Of a stretch of 64,000 nucleotides of DNA, positions 27,652-36,105 are shown piece by piece. Every line of letters starts with the position of its first letter. Positions within the stretch are counted from its first letter, which is position 1. A program made the position numbers and the translations under genes. The stretch lies in the NCBI RefSeq assembly GCF_014200045.1, contig NZ_JACHOV010000011.1, positions 86,873 through 150,872 of the forward strand. Reading direction: 5' to 3'. This DNA is from Rhizorhapis suberifaciens (lineage in GTDB: Bacteria; Pseudomonadota; Alphaproteobacteria; Sphingomonadales; Sphingomonadaceae). The notes beneath the pieces were generated by a model. The model was not told the DNA's origin and made no database searches. It worked only from the letters and a program-made list of their open reading frames with translations.

Positions 27652-30600
27652 TCAGAATCGAAGTTTCAGCCCGGCATCGACGCTATGCGCATTATTGTCG
27701 CTGCCGAATTCGCTGTTGCCGCGGGTAAAGAGAGTAAGTGCCGGCAAGACCTTCCAGGCAACACCAGCTCCAATATTGGCGAAGCTGCGATCGCGCTGAA
27801 CACCAGGGACCGTGAAGCTGGTGGATACCCCCGCCAGGCTCGCTGTGGCCCGGGCGCTATCATTGTCCAACCTTTGGCGAAGGCCAGCGGTCAACCAGGG
27901 CCGCAGCGCGCCTTCCCTCATTTGTAGGGCAAGATCGGCCGTCAGAAAGGTATAGCTGATTCGGTCCTTGGCAACGTTCAGGCTGAAGGCGCCGCCGCCA
28001 GTCTCGGTGGCTGCCCCACGCTTGACTGAAACATGGGTCACGCCGAATTCCGGGCCGATGTCCCAGCCTCGGCCAAAGGCGAAGCCGTAGCCGGCGTGAA
28101 TGTCGGCCGTTGTCCCCCGCAAGCGATAGTGACTTGTTGCTTCGGCGCCGTTGAACAAGGTGCGGCTGGTGTCGGCCGAACTGTGGTCCCGAACGACCGA
28201 CGCTCCAAACCGGAAGCCTGCGAACGCCAGATGGGCGCCAGCGCCGAAAAATGTGCCATCGGCATCATTGCTGGCGCCAATGGAATTGATCGACTGGCTT
28301 CCATCCACATGGCCGATGAAAGCGGCGACGGAAACATTCTCGTTCCCATAGCCGATACCACCGAAGAAGCCAGCACTGTGCACATCCGCCCTTGATACTC
28401 CGCTGCGGCTCTCAGCTTTGAAGTTCCGCCAGGCGCCAAAGCCCTCACCGAATGCGAAGGGCCCTGCTTCGCTATCGTGCGCACCAAAATTTGCCGACCG
28501 CAGAGCGGAAGAAACGGCCAGACCATTTTCCACGCCGATCTGAGAAATGGAAGCGTAGGCTTCCGCGTTGAGTGTGGCCATGGCGGCATCGCTGGCATAA
28601 CCATCGGAGCCGACAAGATCGGGCGCGGCTGCCAGAATCCCGGCCGTCGCTTCTCCGCCAATCAACAGTTGGTTGAGATAGTCGGCGGTTGCCACTACCT
28701 GGGCGCTGGCGCCGCTGCGGGTCTGGAATGTTCCCAGCAGTTGCAGGGCATGGGACGTCCAATTGAGAAAGCCAAGCACGGTGGGCAGCTTGGTGAGCGT
28801 TGCGTTGGAGCTACCGGTAATGCCATCGGTGGTGGTGATAAGATTGTAGATGGAGCCCGGCGTCAACGGCCGTTCGCCGGTGATTTCGATGGTCGCCCCG
28901 GTCTGGATCGTCAGACCGCCATTAATGATGATGGCATCGCTGACCGTGGAGGTCATTTCGAACAGCGTGGTCGATCCGCTCGATAGCGTCACATTGCCGT
29001 TGATCGTCATCGTACCGGGCGAAGAGCCCGGCGACAGGGTGCCGTTGACGCCGATATCGCCGTTTACGGTGCCGGCGCTACCGAATGTTCCGCCAGACGA
29101 CACATTCACATCGCCGCTGATCGTGGAACCCGCAAGGCCAATCACCCGCCCATCATCAACGTTGATTTCCTCAAATTCCAGATCGCCGCTCACGGTGCCG
29201 ACACCGCCGCTCGTGATATTCAGTTCTTCGAAGGACTGGAACGCCGCCAGGTCGATCTCGGTCGGCTCCTCGTAGCTACCGGTTACCGGTGCGCTCAGGC
29301 TGTCATGGCCTTCCCCGCCTGTTGCCGTGCCGCTGATCGACCAACCCGGCTGAAGTATGAGCGTGTCGCCGCCACTGCCGAACGAGACGTCACCATTTAC
29401 GGCTCCATCCAGATCAAAGCTGTTGTCGCCGTCACCAAGATCGACATCGCCGTTGACGGTGCCGTGGACCGTGAGGGTGTCATTCGTGGTCGTACCAGTG
29501 ATGGCGACAGGACCCAGCGTCTCGATAATTCCGTCAAAAGTGATTGGATCGTCGCCGGTTAGTTCGAAGGTTTCAACTGGAAGCGGCGCGTCCGACGAGA
29601 TGGTGCCTGTTCCGGTGAGGCCCAAGGTCTCGAAATTGACGAGCTGGTCATAAATAGCGTTATTGATCGCGCCTCCGCCAGTGATGTCGAGAAGGAAGCG
29701 ATCCGCGCCGTCGCCGCCGTCGGCGGTTCCGGTAAATATCGCATCGATGCCCTGGATGAAGGTGTCATCTCCGGCGCCGAAATTGATGTCAGAGATGATC
29801 GTGCCATAGTTCCGCAAGGTGTCGTCGCCCGATCGCAGGGCGATCCCGCCCTCAATGCGGCCAGTGGCCCTGTTCGTAATATCGTCGTTTGAACTGAAGG
29901 TGTCGATCGCAGTGCCAAGGACCCCTTCAAAATCGATGTCATCGAAATCCGGGATAAGGGTGACGCCAGAGGGGAGAACCAATGATCCCCCCGGACCTCC
30001 CAGGATTTGGCCGCGGTTGACGATAGAAACCGCATCGGCTCTGGCGGCGACGGTAAGTCCGCTAGCATTAACGGGTTGCCCCTCAATAAGCTGGGGTCCA
30101 CCGGGAAGGCCGAGGTGAGCGAAGCCCCGACCATTGATGATACCGCCCGCTTCATTAATGATGGAAACGCTTGATGCCGCCTCTGCGTCAACGTCCACGC
30201 CCAAGGCAGTCGACAGATCCATCAGGAGCTGGTTTGACGGTAGGCCCAGAAAGTTGCCGGGGGTGAGGTAGGTCCCGCCGGAAGCCGCAATCGTCCCGCT
30301 GTTCACAAAGGTAACGGCGGCATTCGCATTCTCTGCTCCGGGAACACCGCTGCCAAGATCACCGGCCTCGACTTCAATCCCGACCGCCACGCCGGCATAA
30401 TCCGACGTCGAAATCGTTCCGCCATTCGTAAAGTTGAGCGTTGCGCCAAGGGCAGTTTCTTGCTCGATATCCACCGCCGACGCGCCTTCCGCGAAAAGCG
30501 TCGTACTCGGCGTCAGGCCCGTGATGATCTCTCCGCTATTATTGAAAGTGGTAACGCTGGCGTTCAATTCCAGCGCCACCGCGCCGGAAATGGTACCTGT

Positions 30601-32166
30601 ATTGGTGAAGCTAGCGCTTTCGGCGTCAATTTCATCTTCCCCATCCTGGGCAAGCGAGTAATCGTCCAGTTCGATCTCCACGGCCTCGGCAAAAGGATCG
30701 TCGACATCCGAATTGATTGAACCATGATTGGCAAAGGTGAAGGTTTTCGAGTGCGCAAACATGCTGATGCCGCCGTCAAGCGTCCCGGTGGCGTTGTTGG
30801 TGACGCTGATGCTGTCGGCCGCCGCATCTTCCTGAAACGCAGGATTGAGAGCCACTTCGAGCAAGCCGATTTCAAGATCCACTGCGCGGTCGATGTCGTT
30901 GCCATTGCCGGCAATGCTGATCGTGCCGCTATTGTCGAACACGAAATCCGAAGCGACGCCCTGGAACGAAAGACCACCGCCAATCTCGCCAATATTGGTG
31001 ATCGAGACAGCCTTTTTCTCGGTTGCATCGATCGCCGTAGCCAGAGCAATGGCCGCGTCAGTCAGTTCAATATCCCGCGCGCCATTGTCGATCATCGAGA
31101 TGGTGCCGCTGTTGGCGAAGATGAAATCCCGGTCGGCAGCTCCGAAAAGGAGCGTGCCCTGACCATCGGACGAAAGATTGATCTCGCCACTATTTGTAAA
31201 GCTCGCCGTATTCAGCCGCAAATCGCCGTTGACGACACCTTCATTGGCAAACGAATTCAGGGCAGTGCCGTAGATCAGCTCCACCTCAACCATTTGCCCC
31301 ATCGCCTGGCTCCACGCCGGAACGATGAGGTGACGGGCCTGGCCTAGTCCGCCCCCATAACCAACGGCAGCGACATGAATAGTACTGGCTACCATGTCGG
31401 GGAGTCCCGTACCCAGCAGGGAGATGGGATTAATGGTAGCCCGATTGATGATGCTGCCATTGCCAAGGAGAGACAGCCCTGTGGCCGCCTCATCCGGATC
31501 AAGATTGGTGATGGTTACTACCGTGTCGGCGCCGAGCACTTCGACGCCTGCAATCTCGAAATGGAGAGGAAGCGTTGTGGGCAAGGCATAGACGCCATTC
31601 GTGGAAAAAGACTGGGCATAGACGTCCAGTCCATTGCCGGGATCGATGGTTCCCTGGACTCCAGTGCCACCGGTTGTGCGATTGATAAAATATTCAGTCT
31701 TGAAGCCTGAGAAAAAGTCCGCATGCCCGAAGGCTAGATTAGCATTAAGCGATGTGAGATTTCCGGTGATGGCGCCACCATCATTCACGTAAATGCCGCC
31801 ATTGGCGAAGACGAGATCGCCCTCGATCGTCCCCCGGTTGATGATGATAGTGTCTAGTGGGCTACCGTTCCCTGTTGTTTGCGGCAAGAGGCTCAACCCA
31901 TCAATGCCCGCACTCACCTGGTTTTCGATCAACAGATAGTCGTTGCTGGTCTGCGTGATTGATGTGCCCGTGGCATTGTTGACAATGTGGGTCCCGCCAC
32001 TGGTGGACACATCCTGATCCGCTGCGGTCACGTTGATCACGCAGAAATCACCGTCCACCCCCGGGCAGCTTTGCGCCTGCGCCGATTGAGCAGAGACCGC
32101 CATTGCCAACAGGCTGGCTCCAAACATGACTCGGCTGTGGTGGCCGAAACGAACGGACCTATTCAT
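27652..32166 (-). CDS. Large autotransporter with outer-membrane beta-barrel domain
   Basis: A 1504-residue type V secretion protein. The signal peptide ends near AQSAQAQS (residue 32). The passenger (about 33-1100) is a repetitive beta-helix with many copies of short units of the type NxGTIxxG and SITNxGxIxGG, many acidic residues, and glycine/aspartate-rich stretches (GDGDNSFDLDGAVNGDVSFGSGGD). Near 1070-1100 is the linker signature NGTLSPGSSPGTMTINGNV, common before autotransporter barrels. The last 270 or so residues form the barrel and end in LKLRF. No protease or lipase triad is evident in the passenger, so adhesion or surface display is the best guess. A LuxR-type gene lies upstream on the same strand. 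Confidence 0.92.
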   Translation of the reverse strand: MNRSVRFGHHSRVMFGASLLAMAVSAQSAQAQSCPGVDGDFCVINVTAADQDVSTSGGTHIVNNATGTSITQTSNDYLLIENQVSAGIDGLSLLPQTTGNGSPLDTIIINRGTIEGDLVFANGGIYVNDGGAITGNLTSLNANLAFGHADFFSGFKTEYFINRTTGGTGVQGTIDPGNGLDVYAQSFSTNGVYALPTTLPLHFEIAGVEVLGADTVVTITNLDPDEAATGLSLLGNGSIINRATINPISLLGTGLPDMVASTIHVAAVGYGGGLGQARHLIVPAWSQAMGQMVEVELIYGTALNSFANEGVVNGDLRLNTASFTNSGEINLSSDGQGTLLFGAADRDFIFANSGTISMIDNGARDIELTDAAIALATAIDATEKKAVSITNIGEIGGGLSFQGVASDFVFDNSGTISIAGNGNDIDRAVDLEIGLLEVALNPAFQEDAAADSISVTNNATGTLDGGISMFAHSKTFTFANHGSINSDVDDPFAEAVEIELDDYSLAQDGEDEIDAESASFTNTGTISGAVALELNASVTTFNNSGEIITGLTPSTTLFAEGASAVDIEQETALGATLNFTNGGTISTSDYAGVAVGIEVEAGDLGSGVPGAENANAAVTFVNSGTIAASGGTYLTPGNFLGLPSNQLLMDLSTALGVDVDAEAASSVSIINEAGGIINGRGFAHLGLPGGPQLIEGQPVNASGLTVAARADAVSIVNRGQILGGPGGSLVLPSGVTLIPDFDDIDFEGVLGTAIDTFSSNDDITNRATGRIEGGIALRSGDDTLRNYGTIISDINFGAGDDTFIQGIDAIFTGTADGGDGADRFLLDITGGGAINNAIYDQLVNFETLGLTGTGTISSDAPLPVETFELTGDDPITFDGIIETLGPVAITGTTTNDTLTVHGTVNGDVDLGDGDNSFDLDGAVNGDVSFGSGGDTLILQPGWSISGTATGGEGHDSLSAPVTGSYEEPTEIDLAAFQSFEELNITSGGVGTVSGDLEFEEINVDDGRVIGLAGSTISGDVNVSSGGTFGSAGTVNGDIGVNGTLSPGSSPGTMTINGNVTLSSGSTTLFEMTSTVSDAIIINGGLTIQTGATIEITGERPLTPGSIYNLITTTDGITGSSNATLTKLPTVLGFLNWTSHALQLLGTFQTRSGASAQVVATADYLNQLLIGGEATAGILAAAPDLVGSDGYASDAAMATLNAEAYASISQIGVENGLAVSSALRSANFGAHDSEAGPFAFGEGFGAWRNFKAESRSGVSRADVHSAGFFGGIGYGNENVSVAAFIGHVDGSQSINSIGASNDADGTFFGAGAHLAFAGFRFGASVVRDHSSADTSRTLFNGAEATSHYRLRGTTADIHAGYGFAFGRGWDIGPEFGVTHVSVKRGAATETGGGAFSLNVAKDRISYTFLTADLALQMREGALRPWLTAGLRQRLDNDSARATASLAGVSTSFTVPGVQRDRSFANIGAGVAWKVLPALTLFTRGNSEFGSDNNAHSVDAGLKLRF

Positions 32167-32286
32167 AATTTCCCCCTGACTGAACCTGACCGGAACGTCA
32201 CAGCCACCATCTTTTTGCCCCAGGAGATGACTGTGCCGCCAATCAGGCGTGGCTCAGGCGGTAATATTCGCGCCGAAAGCGCGCAT

Positions 32287-32300
32287 GTCCCATTTGGGAC
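32287..32300. promoter_or_regulatory. Inverted repeat upstream of the autotransporter gene
   Basis: GTCCCATTTGGGAC has two 6-bp arms around TT. It lies about 120 bp before the autotransporter start and 60 bp after the stop of the LuxR-type gene. It could be an operator for that regulator, by position only. Confidence 0.35.
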
Positions 32301-32360
32301 AGATCATGTCGGAAAAACGCAAAGCTTTGGCGGTCGGATAATTTGACGGTTTCCTGCGGC

Positions 32361-33530
32361 TTAATTCCGTTCGGCGGCGTGGTCCTCAGGTCCGGCCAAG
32401 CCTTGCGCTGTCAGCCCGGTCACTAAATGAACCAGATCCTGCTGGCGATGGACTCCCATTTTCGCGAAGACGGATTTCAGGTGATTTCGCGCTGTCCCAG
32501 TTGCAGTGCGTAGCTGGGCGGCTGCCTCCTCCAGCACAACTCCGTGACCAAGCAGTGCAGCCAGCCGCGCCTCTGCTGAAGTGAGGTCAAAAAGGTCCCT
32601 TAACATAGTGACGGCCTTTGCCGCCTGTTTGTCGCGATCGTGGATGAAGATGAGCGCGACCGGACGTGCGGAAAAGGGAAATCCGAAATCGACCACTACC
32701 GGTGAAATGAAAAGAGAAAGTGGCGATAGACTCTCTCCCCGTTCAAGGCTGAGCCAACCACCGCGTCCATCAAATTCATCATGGGTGATACTTGTCGCGC
32801 CTCGGATCAGCCTGGCAAATCGCTTAGGGTCGTTCGGTGGAGTGATCTCCAGGACGTTCCGGTGGGCTCTCATGCCTTGGCCGCGTGCGAGGATGCGATC
32901 CGCCGCGCTGTTCGCAAACAGGATGTCGCCACCTCTCCCCACCATGACCACTCCCTGGAGCAGCCTGTCTAGCACCGTGCCAATCAAGCTTTGGCGGCCA
33001 TTCAATGAGCCAAGATTCGCCGCAATGGTGATTGCTTGTGCAACATGGTCTTTCAGTTGCCGGTATAGGGTAATATCTTCTGCCTGCACATGCCCCTGCT
33101 GCCGCGTCCGTTGCAGGCTGAAATTGATCAGATAGCCATCTACCGGGGGCATGTTCGAGCCGATGAAATATCGAAGCCCCTGCTTGCCGTACCAATCATA
33201 GACTGGGTCGCGGTCCATCTCTCTTTCGCTCAGGACCATTGAATCGTAAATTATGTTACGGCCATCCTGGCGGATGGCACAGGCTATACGCGGGCAGATT
33301 GTCATATAGTCCCGGGAGTATTCGGCACAGCTCTCCTCAGACAATCGCCCCGACAGCACCAGGCCTTGCCTGGAAGGCGTCGTCGATACAAAGTTGAGGG
33401 TCGCTCCCGCGCTGCCTGTCAGGTCTTCAATCGTCCGAAAAGCATCGCCCCAGAGCGTAGGATCAATGGCAGCGGCATAAAGCTTTTTTATAGAGGAATC
33501 GTAATTTTCGAGCCTAATACCCTTAGACAT
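32361..33530 (-). CDS. LuxR-type (GerE HTH) transcriptional regulator
   Basis: A 389-residue protein. The C-terminal 65 residues form a GerE-type helix-turn-helix (LTSAEARLAALLGHGVVLEEAAAQLRTATGTARNHLKSVFAKMGVHRQQDLVHLV). The N-terminal 300 residues include a PAS-like region (LLQGVVMVGRGGDILFANSAADRIL, about 190-215); no classical autoinducer domain is obvious. It is upstream of, and co-directional with, the autotransporter gene, with 194 bp between, so it may regulate it. The signal is unknown. Confidence 0.85.
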   Translation of the reverse strand: MSKGIRLENYDSSIKKLYAAAIDPTLWGDAFRTIEDLTGSAGATLNFVSTTPSRQGLVLSGRLSEESCAEYSRDYMTICPRIACAIRQDGRNIIYDSMVLSEREMDRDPVYDWYGKQGLRYFIGSNMPPVDGYLINFSLQRTRQQGHVQAEDITLYRQLKDHVAQAITIAANLGSLNGRQSLIGTVLDRLLQGVVMVGRGGDILFANSAADRILARGQGMRAHRNVLEITPPNDPKRFARLIRGATSITHDEFDGRGGWLSLERGESLSPLSLFISPVVVDFGFPFSARPVALIFIHDRDKQAAKAVTMLRDLFDLTSAEARLAALLGHGVVLEEAAAQLRTATGTARNHLKSVFAKMGVHRQQDLVHLVTGLTAQGLAGPEDHAAERN

Positions 33531-33668
33531 ACCGCAATATTTCTCCCCTCGTGCGGCAACCCTTATCTTATATTATCGCGAATCTATTATCATCAGCCGT
33601 GATACAGCATTTTGGGATCTCCGCCAGACTGTTACGTGTCCGTACAGATAGCCGCGATGTGCACGAAC

Positions 33669-34013
33669 ACTACGGTTCCCGATTATGCGCTCGGACCCCA
33701 CACAGCCTCTATCGGGCTGACTTTCAACCGGGGCGACCTTTTTCCCCCGCATTATCGCGGGGGCGCCTTTATCGGGCAGCACGGCTCCTGGAACCGTAAT
33801 CCAAGAAGCGGCTATGCGGTCATCTTCGTGCCCTTCGCCAACGGGCGCCCGGCGGGCCCACCCGAACAGGTGCTGACCGGCTTCGTCGATGACAAGGGTC
33901 GCGCCCGCGGGCGGCCTGTCGGCGTCGCGTTCGACCGGAAAGGCGCGCTGCTCGTGGCCGACGATGTTGGCGACAGCATCTGGCGGGTGATCCCGTCGCC
34001 AATGAAACCATGA
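33669..34013 (+). pseudogene. C-terminal remnant of a sorbosone/glucose dehydrogenase-like (GSDH) gene
   Basis: About 115 residues remain of a beta-propeller PQQ-type sugar dehydrogenase-like protein: VPDYALGPHTASIGLTF, RGGAFIGQHGSWNR, GYAVIFVPFANGRPAGP, GRPVGVAFDRKGALLVADDVGDSIWRV. Intact relatives are roughly 400 aa or more, so about three quarters of the gene is missing. The frame is open back to 33612, but that part shows no similarity. There is no start or ribosome-binding site at the homology boundary. The next gene is also decayed, so this stretch has suffered deletion. Confidence 0.75.
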
Positions 34014-34129
34014 TGACAGTTTACTCCAGCCATCCCATCGGGGTGACGCTGAGCGGCGCCATCAAATTCTGATCAGGGCGCTGGGTCCTATAAGCGGATG
34101 GCTTTGCCCAGACATGCGGTCATTCCCTT

Positions 34130-34847
34130 TCATATGACGTATCCGTCAGGCGTATCGCTCTCCTCTTGCAATCCGTCGGCGGATGCCAATTCATTAAGAT
34201 AATTATAGATGGTGAAACGTGTCGTATTCAGCGCCTCGGCCACCGTATCGACAGCCGATCGCAGCGTGAACAGGCCGCGTGCAGACAATTCGCTGACCAC
34301 CGCAATCTTGTGCCGCTTGTGCATCAGGTGCACGGGCACGCCAACATTGGCGATCGCCTGTTGAATCAGGAACGTGGCCAACTCGTTGATATCCCGCATG
34401 AACATTTCAGGCCCGAGCGACGCCTTGGCGGGCGCGTGCCCTTTTTCGCCGAGAGCGGCCGCAGCCGCATCCCGCATCAGCTCCCACGGTGATATGTCGA
34501 TATTGATGCACAGCGCGGCTATCGGCGTGCCGTCCATATCGGGCAGGAAAGTAGTGGAAGACACGCAGCCTGCGTCCGTCCGACATGCGCGTTTCATAGC
34601 CCGACTTGTGCGTAAAATCCTGCAACGCGACTGCCTCCAGCAGCAAATTCGTGGCTGCGTCCCCCGGGTCGCGGCCAGTCACATCGCCCGCCACCGCAAT
34701 GATGGAGTTTGGCAGCAGCGCCAGATCGTGCAACACCACTTGTGCGCAAGGCCGCGATGGGCAGTCCGGATAGCCCCACTCCCCATCTATTTTCACTACC
34801 TCTACTATGATCGAAGGAGAGACTCGTGCCTGAACAAAAATCCACAC
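34130..34847 (-). pseudogene. Frameshifted DauR/YheO-like PAS-HTH regulator
   Basis: Two overlapping minus-strand frames together give one regulator. The first (to about 34563) reads VVLHDLALLPNSIIAVAGDVTGRDPGDAATNLLLE...SDGRRLR. The second (from about 34561) reads SSTTFLPDMDGTPIAALCINIDIS, then a C-terminal HTH (LSARGLFTLRSAVDTVAEALNTTRFTIYNYLNEL). Removing one C/G pair at about 34562 joins them into a continuous YheO-type PAS domain (GRRLRSSTTFLPDMDG). The N terminus also looks short, with family residues before VVLHDL missing. It overlaps the start of the AhpD-like gene on the other strand by about 20 bp. A sequencing error could explain the frameshift, but not the missing N terminus. Confidence 0.75.
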
Positions 34848-35431
34848 TGAACCCCGATTTCAAATCGAACGATCCTTATGGCTATCTGAACGGCGTCGAG
34901 GGCTATCAGTTGCCGCAGGAATGGGTCGATAATATGCAAGTGCCCGAACTACACTCCACGCGCATCCTCGCCTCCTATAACGAGGCGGGGTTTGAACGCA
35001 GCGGCGCCTATATGGGGCCGATATTCTTCGATCCCGAATATGGTGCACTGACCATGGCCGAGCGGGAGTTCATCGGGGTTATCGTTTCCTCAATCAACTC
35101 CTGCCCCACTTGCCTCATCATTCACGGGCATAAACTGGGCGAGCTGATCGGCGATCATGGCCGCGCGCAGCGTATCGCGATCAATTATCGGACGGTCGAA
35201 CTGACAGTGGAGGAGCGGGCAATAGCGGATTATTGCGTCAAGCTGACTGAACAACCTGGCCGGATGGAAGCGGCCGACGTACAAGCGTTGCGAGACGCTG
35301 GGTTGAGCGACGAGAAGATATATTATGTGATCGAGACGGCTGGCGTGTTCAACCTGACCAATCGCATGACCTCAGGCTATGGCATGCGTCCAGATGACGA
35401 TTTCATGGTCGCCATTGCAACCAAGGCATGA
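34826..35431 (+). CDS. AhpD-like / carboxymuconolactone-decarboxylase-family peroxidase-related protein
   Basis: A 201-residue protein of the AhpD-like fold. The redox/proton-relay motif is Cys93-x-x-Cys96-x3-His100 in NSCPTCLIIHGHKLG. Flanking helices are typical of the peroxidase-related subgroup (LTMAEREFIGVIVSSINSC). The start is GTG at 34826 with GAAGGAGA upstream. It is divergent from the broken DauR-like gene, which may once have regulated it; the two overlap by about 20 bp. Substrate and redox partner are unknown. Confidence 0.85.
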   Translation: MPEQKSTLNPDFKSNDPYGYLNGVEGYQLPQEWVDNMQVPELHSTRILASYNEAGFERSGAYMGPIFFDPEYGALTMAEREFIGVIVSSINSCPTCLIIHGHKLGELIGDHGRAQRIAINYRTVELTVEERAIADYCVKLTEQPGRMEAADVQALRDAGLSDEKIYYVIETAGVFNLTNRMTSGYGMRPDDDFMVAIATKA

Positions 35432-35535
35432 CCGTTCAGGCAAATATCCGGGGGGTTTCGCAGCCTCCCGGAAGGTCTTTGCGGCGGACCCCGCGCGGGA
35501 TCGTCAATTGAACGATGCTGAGGATCAACCGGGCA

Positions 35536-36006
35536 TCAGCCAGGCGCTTCCTTGATCGTCTGCATAGTCATGAAAGTGGAGGTGCTGGCGACATGCGGCA
35601 GGCCGGATATTTTTTCCCCCAATACGATCCGATAGCGCCGAACATCCGCAGTGCGCACTTTCAACAAATAATCGAAGCTGCCCGCGATCATGTGGCATTC
35701 CTCCACTTCCGCAATATGCTGCACGGCATTGTTGAACGCCTCCAGCGCCTGTTCACGGGTGTCAGACAGCTTCACTTCGGCAAAGGCGACATTGTCCAGG
35801 CCGACCTTTGCCGGATCCACAACCGCCCGGAAGCCGCGGATGACACCCGTGTCGATCAGCCTGCGCATCCTGACCTGACACGGGGTTTTGGACATGCCCA
35901 CGCATCGCGCAAGATCCGTGACCGTAATCCTTCCATTTTCGACCAGTAAAGCGAGGATTTTCCGGTCCCAGATATCCAATTCGACCTCTTGGTCACCATT
36001 TTCCAC
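35536..36006 (-). CDS. putR: Lrp/AsnC-family transcriptional regulator (probable putA activator)
   Basis: A 156-residue protein: N-terminal HTH (LDIWDRKILALLVENGRITVTDLARCVGMSKTPCQVRMRRL, about 10-50) and a C-terminal RAM/AsnC ligand domain (GSFDYLLKVRTADVRRYRIVLGEKISGLPHV). It is divergent from putA with 99 bp between starts. In alphaproteobacteria the Lrp-like gene beside putA usually encodes a proline-responsive activator (PutR), and the position fits. The symbol is by context only. Confidence 0.85.
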   Translation of the reverse strand: MENGDQEVELDIWDRKILALLVENGRITVTDLARCVGMSKTPCQVRMRRLIDTGVIRGFRAVVDPAKVGLDNVAFAEVKLSDTREQALEAFNNAVQHIAEVEECHMIAGSFDYLLKVRTADVRRYRIVLGEKISGLPHVASTSTFMTMQTIKEAPG

Positions 36007-36105
36007 AAAAATCGTCCTTTTAGGTCGGAGAAATAGGTCAATCTACTATCATTAAAGGTAAAGATAGGGAAGATCGCCAACGTACGAGCGGTTACAAATC
36101 AATCC

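Noticed and set aside
27652..32166. Possible tandem DNA repeats or CRISPR-like spacing
   Set aside because: The repetition is at protein level (beta-helix turns of the autotransporter) and irregular in DNA; no conserved repeat with unique spacers.
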